Of a stretch of 34,167 bases of DNA, positions 32,373-34,167 are shown piece by piece. Source of the DNA: Sporosarcina sp. E16_8 (GTDB taxonomy: Bacteria; Bacillota; Bacilli; Bacillales_A; Planococcaceae). Location: the NCBI RefSeq assembly GCF_017347095.1, contig NZ_JADPRZ010000040.1:1-34167 (forward strand). Reading direction: 5' to 3'. How positions within the stretch are numbered: the stretch's first letter is position 1; every line of letters begins with the position of its first letter. Position numbers and translations under genes: made by a program. The notes below the pieces were generated by a model. That model saw nothing but the letters and a program-made list of their open reading frames with translations, did no database searches and was not told the DNA's origin.

Positions 32373-33314
32373 TTACCTTTGGTTTTCTGTGCATTTAGTA
32401 GGGTCTATATGCGTCACTTCCCATTTACCTTGCTTACTCTTCATTAACTGTGACACTAAAACATCTGTGTCATTTGTTAGTTGAACAAATATAAATCGAT
32501 AATCATTGCCATCCGTACCGATGAAGTCAATGGTTTTCACATAGCCCTCCCTTTTTGTCGGTAATCTTTTTTTAATTAATTTACACCAATTCCCATACTC
32601 AACATCAACAACACCTTCTCCCTCTTGGCGCCAGCCGTGATATGCAGCACACAAGAAATCCTCAGCTGTCAAAGTGATAGCATCAATTTTGTATAGGTCC
32701 CCTACCTGTACGACCGAAATGGTACCGTAATGATATTGGAATCCAGAGACGCCAGATGCCGTCCCATTGATCGTTTCGAGTTCAACGAAATAGTGAATCG
32801 GTTGAACGTTATTGGGATTTGGTAGTTTGTATAATTTAATGAGATTGGTGTGACCGATGCCTTCGAAAGAGGAAAGGTAGGAGGTATAGGGCATTTTCTG
32901 TTGATAGGTTTTGGAGAAGAAGTTGTACGCGATTGGGAATGGCAGCATCGCCTCTCCTACTGTTCCGCACCCTCCAATGAGCTGACTTGTTAGATTTTCA
33001 GCTTCTCGCAAAATGCTAAAATAATTGAGGAGCATATTTTCAGGCGAATCTAACAATGAATGCGGAAGGTTGATTTCTGCATACGTCTTGTTGTAATACG
33101 GGTCGAAAAATTGATAGCCGAATAATCGACGATTCAATATCGAGCGACGGGAAGGACGAAAGAATTGTTCCACATCTAACTGGGGATTGGTTTCTTTCTC
33201 TTTGGTGTGTTCCTGTTGTCTCCTGTGATGCTTTTGTATTTCTGCTCCCATTGTATATGTGGTTTTCTTTTCATCAGCATGTATTCGTAATCGAGCACGT
33301 CTCCAAAACACCAC
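32373..33314 (-). CDS. Unknown 313-residue protein
   Basis: I do not recognise this protein. The N-terminus is basic and Arg/His-rich (FWRRARLRIHADEKK, then KHHRRQQEHTKEKE); from about residue 45 it reads as a folded domain with FRPSRRSILNRRLFGYQFFD, YAEINLPHSLLDSPENMLL and a C-terminal beta-rich part (DAITLTAEDFLCAAYHGWR, DGNDYRFIFVQLTNDTDVLV). No signal peptide or membrane segment is clear. Start choice: AAAAGGGGAG lies 6 bases before a GTG at 33314 and 9 before another at 33311; the ATG at 33320 touches the binding site and is less likely. It stands alone with its own terminator. Confidence 0.75.
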   Translation of the reverse strand: MVFWRRARLRIHADEKKTTYTMGAEIQKHHRRQQEHTKEKETNPQLDVEQFFRPSRRSILNRRLFGYQFFDPYYNKTYAEINLPHSLLDSPENMLLNYFSILREAENLTSQLIGGCGTVGEAMLPFPIAYNFFSKTYQQKMPYTSYLSSFEGIGHTNLIKLYKLPNPNNVQPIHYFVELETINGTASGVSGFQYHYGTISVVQVGDLYKIDAITLTAEDFLCAAYHGWRQEGEGVVDVEYGNWCKLIKKRLPTKREGYVKTIDFIGTDGNDYRFIFVQLTNDTDVLVSQLMKSKQGKWEVTHIDPTKCTENQR

Positions 33315-33614
33315 GCACATCTCCCCTTTTTCTCCTATTGCCTCTAGGGTATGCCATAGTTAATATATGTGTTTTTTGAAAGATTTGGGGATGCCTTTGC
33401 TCGGTTAACAGAGATAAAAGCATTCATCATGAACATGAAGAAAAATACACAGTGCCCGTTTCTAACACCATTCATGCTCGTCGAATTACAGCAACAGTTG
33501 GCCCCCACACTATATATGGTGAATATTGTGTATTTCAAAATACTCATTTACACTTAACTTATGCAAAGTTTTACTACGAATAAAGACTACAATCTGATTT
33601 TTTTCAAATTGTTA

Positions 33615-33686
33615 AGCGTAGGACCAGCGAGTTTTACAATTGAAGATCCAGATGGGAATTCCATTCTTGTAGACCAACACAGATAA
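33615..33686 (+). pseudogene. 3' remnant of a VOC/glyoxalase-family gene
   Basis: On the plus strand the frame reads GPASFTIEDPDGNSILVDQH followed by Arg and a TAA at 33684-33686. The DPDGN stretch is the conserved C-terminal end of vicinal-oxygen-chelate (glyoxalase/bleomycin-resistance) proteins. Upstream of about 33615 the frame becomes AT-rich and loses the family pattern, and no start or other VOC motif is found. It looks like the last two dozen codons of a deleted gene. Confidence 0.65.
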
Positions 33687-33808
33687 AGAAGAGGTAATAA
33701 CGTTTCAAGGAACTTCATACAACATTCTATCAGCCTTGATCCATAGTTTCACCCCACTTTATAGTGTTCTTATGACCACCCATTTCACTTCTAATAGAAA
33801 CATTTCAA

Positions 33809-33832
33809 ACGAATAAAGGATACATCGAGTGC
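33809..33832. repeat. Short repeat shared with 32239-32261
   Basis: A 24-base unit beginning ACGAATAAAGG and ending in the same 13-base core ATACATCGAGTGC as the copy at 32239. Homology continues weakly for about 30 bases. It is immediately upstream of the palindromic repeat at 33861. Confidence 0.5.
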
Positions 33833-33860
33833 TATTTTATTCTACAAAGATTGTTTAACG

Positions 33861-33990
33861 TGAACAAAAGTGAATGGCATCTGCTCAGACGCGATAGGCA
33901 CAAAACAGATTGCCGATGAGGCAGTTCTCCCCTACACCTACATAGTTAAGACGGCTTGTGACCCGGGCGTCTGGCGCGCGGAGTCTAGAC
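33861..33990. repeat. Dispersed palindromic repeat, copy B
   Basis: A diverged second copy of the element at 4780-4896, sharing the AACAAAAG-like left end, AGACGCGA-AGGCA, GACCCGGGCG and the right end GGAGTCTAGAC. The internal arms are poorly conserved, so this copy folds less well. It lies in a gene-free stretch between the VOC remnant and the final terminator. Confidence 0.65.
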
Positions 33991-34067
33991 GTGAAATCTC
34001 TACGTTGTCACTTATACACAGTTCGAGATTATATTATTTCTTAAGTTTTAAAAAACGGTTGTACAAT

Positions 34068-34138
34068 AAATGACGTTGGTGAAAGAAAATCCCCATCCCT
34101 TTAAAGGGAGATGAGGAGGATCTTCACTAACGTCATTT
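34068..34138. terminator. Long bidirectional terminator at the right edge
   Basis: AAATGACGTT (34068-34077) pairs with AACGTCATTT (34129-34138), the stem continuing with GGTGAA/TTCACT, and an inner CATCCCTTT/AAAGGGAGATG hairpin. A T run follows on the plus strand and, by symmetry, on the minus strand. No gene ends just left of it, so it most likely serves a minus-strand gene beyond the right edge. Confidence 0.75.
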
Positions 34139-34167
34139 TTTATAAGTATATTGGATAAGGTAATCCT

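Noticed and set aside
32275..32484. 69-codon plus-strand frame near 32.3 kb
   Set aside because: It spans a terminator hairpin and the end of the opposite-strand gene and has no supported start.
33369..33557. 62-codon plus-strand frame near 33.4 kb
   Set aside because: Low-complexity hydrophobic reading with no ribosome binding site and an overlapping equally weak frame on the other strand.

Overview
The window is about 34 kb of low-GC Firmicute chromosome, most likely from a Planococcaceae/Bacillaceae relative of Lysinibacillus or Solibacillus. This is inferred from strong AGGAGGTGA-like ribosome binding sites, frequent TTG/GTG starts, many Rho-independent terminators, an adjacent YqhG/YqhH pair, PucR-type regulators and short dispersed palindromic repeats. 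I see no tRNA or rRNA gene, no CRISPR array and no intact transposase.

Layout. 1-3030: a small membrane protein cut by the left edge, a worn gene end with its terminator, a secreted DUF3889 protein, a NUDIX hydrolase, a histidine phosphatase, and a frameshifted duplicate of a piece of the MFS transporter found 14 kb further on. 3040-10395 (minus strand): six genes for uptake and reductive breakdown of pyrimidines, namely NCS1 permease, PreA, PreT, dihydropyrimidinase, carbamoyl-beta-alanine amidohydrolase and a small unknown protein. 10591-13336 (plus): two tandem PucR-family regulators, divergent from that operon across a gap with two 30-bp direct repeats. 13742-16646 (plus): an omega-amino acid aminotransferase and a CoA-acylating (methyl)malonate-semialdehyde dehydrogenase. 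Together these give an almost textbook route: uracil to dihydrouracil (PreTA), to N-carbamoyl-beta-alanine (HydA), to beta-alanine (HyuC), to malonate semialdehyde (aminotransferase), to acetyl-CoA (MmsA). Thymine would give propionyl-CoA by the same enzymes.

17110-26140: an MFS transporter; a SulP anion transporter with a UspA-type stress protein; a divergent resolvase-like protein that has lost its catalytic residues but kept its helix-turn-helix; an O-methyltransferase overlapping a His/Gly/Arg-rich small protein, behind two TGTATACA-type palindromes; and a Ca2+ P-type ATPase of the single-site type with a small membrane protein downstream.

26501-33314 (all minus): an unknown protein with a pRiA4b ORF-3/SEC-C protein; YqhG with the SNF2 helicase YqhH; a SurA_N-type lipoprotein; and an unknown 313-residue protein. 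The right end holds a VOC-family gene remnant, a second copy of the ~120-bp palindromic repeat seen at 4.8 kb, and a strong terminator.

The window is mostly housekeeping and catabolic. The least explained items are the catalytically dead resolvase, the twin operators at 10.4 kb and 22.9 kb, the four-gene helicase/SEC-C neighbourhood, and several families of dispersed hairpins present in two copies each.
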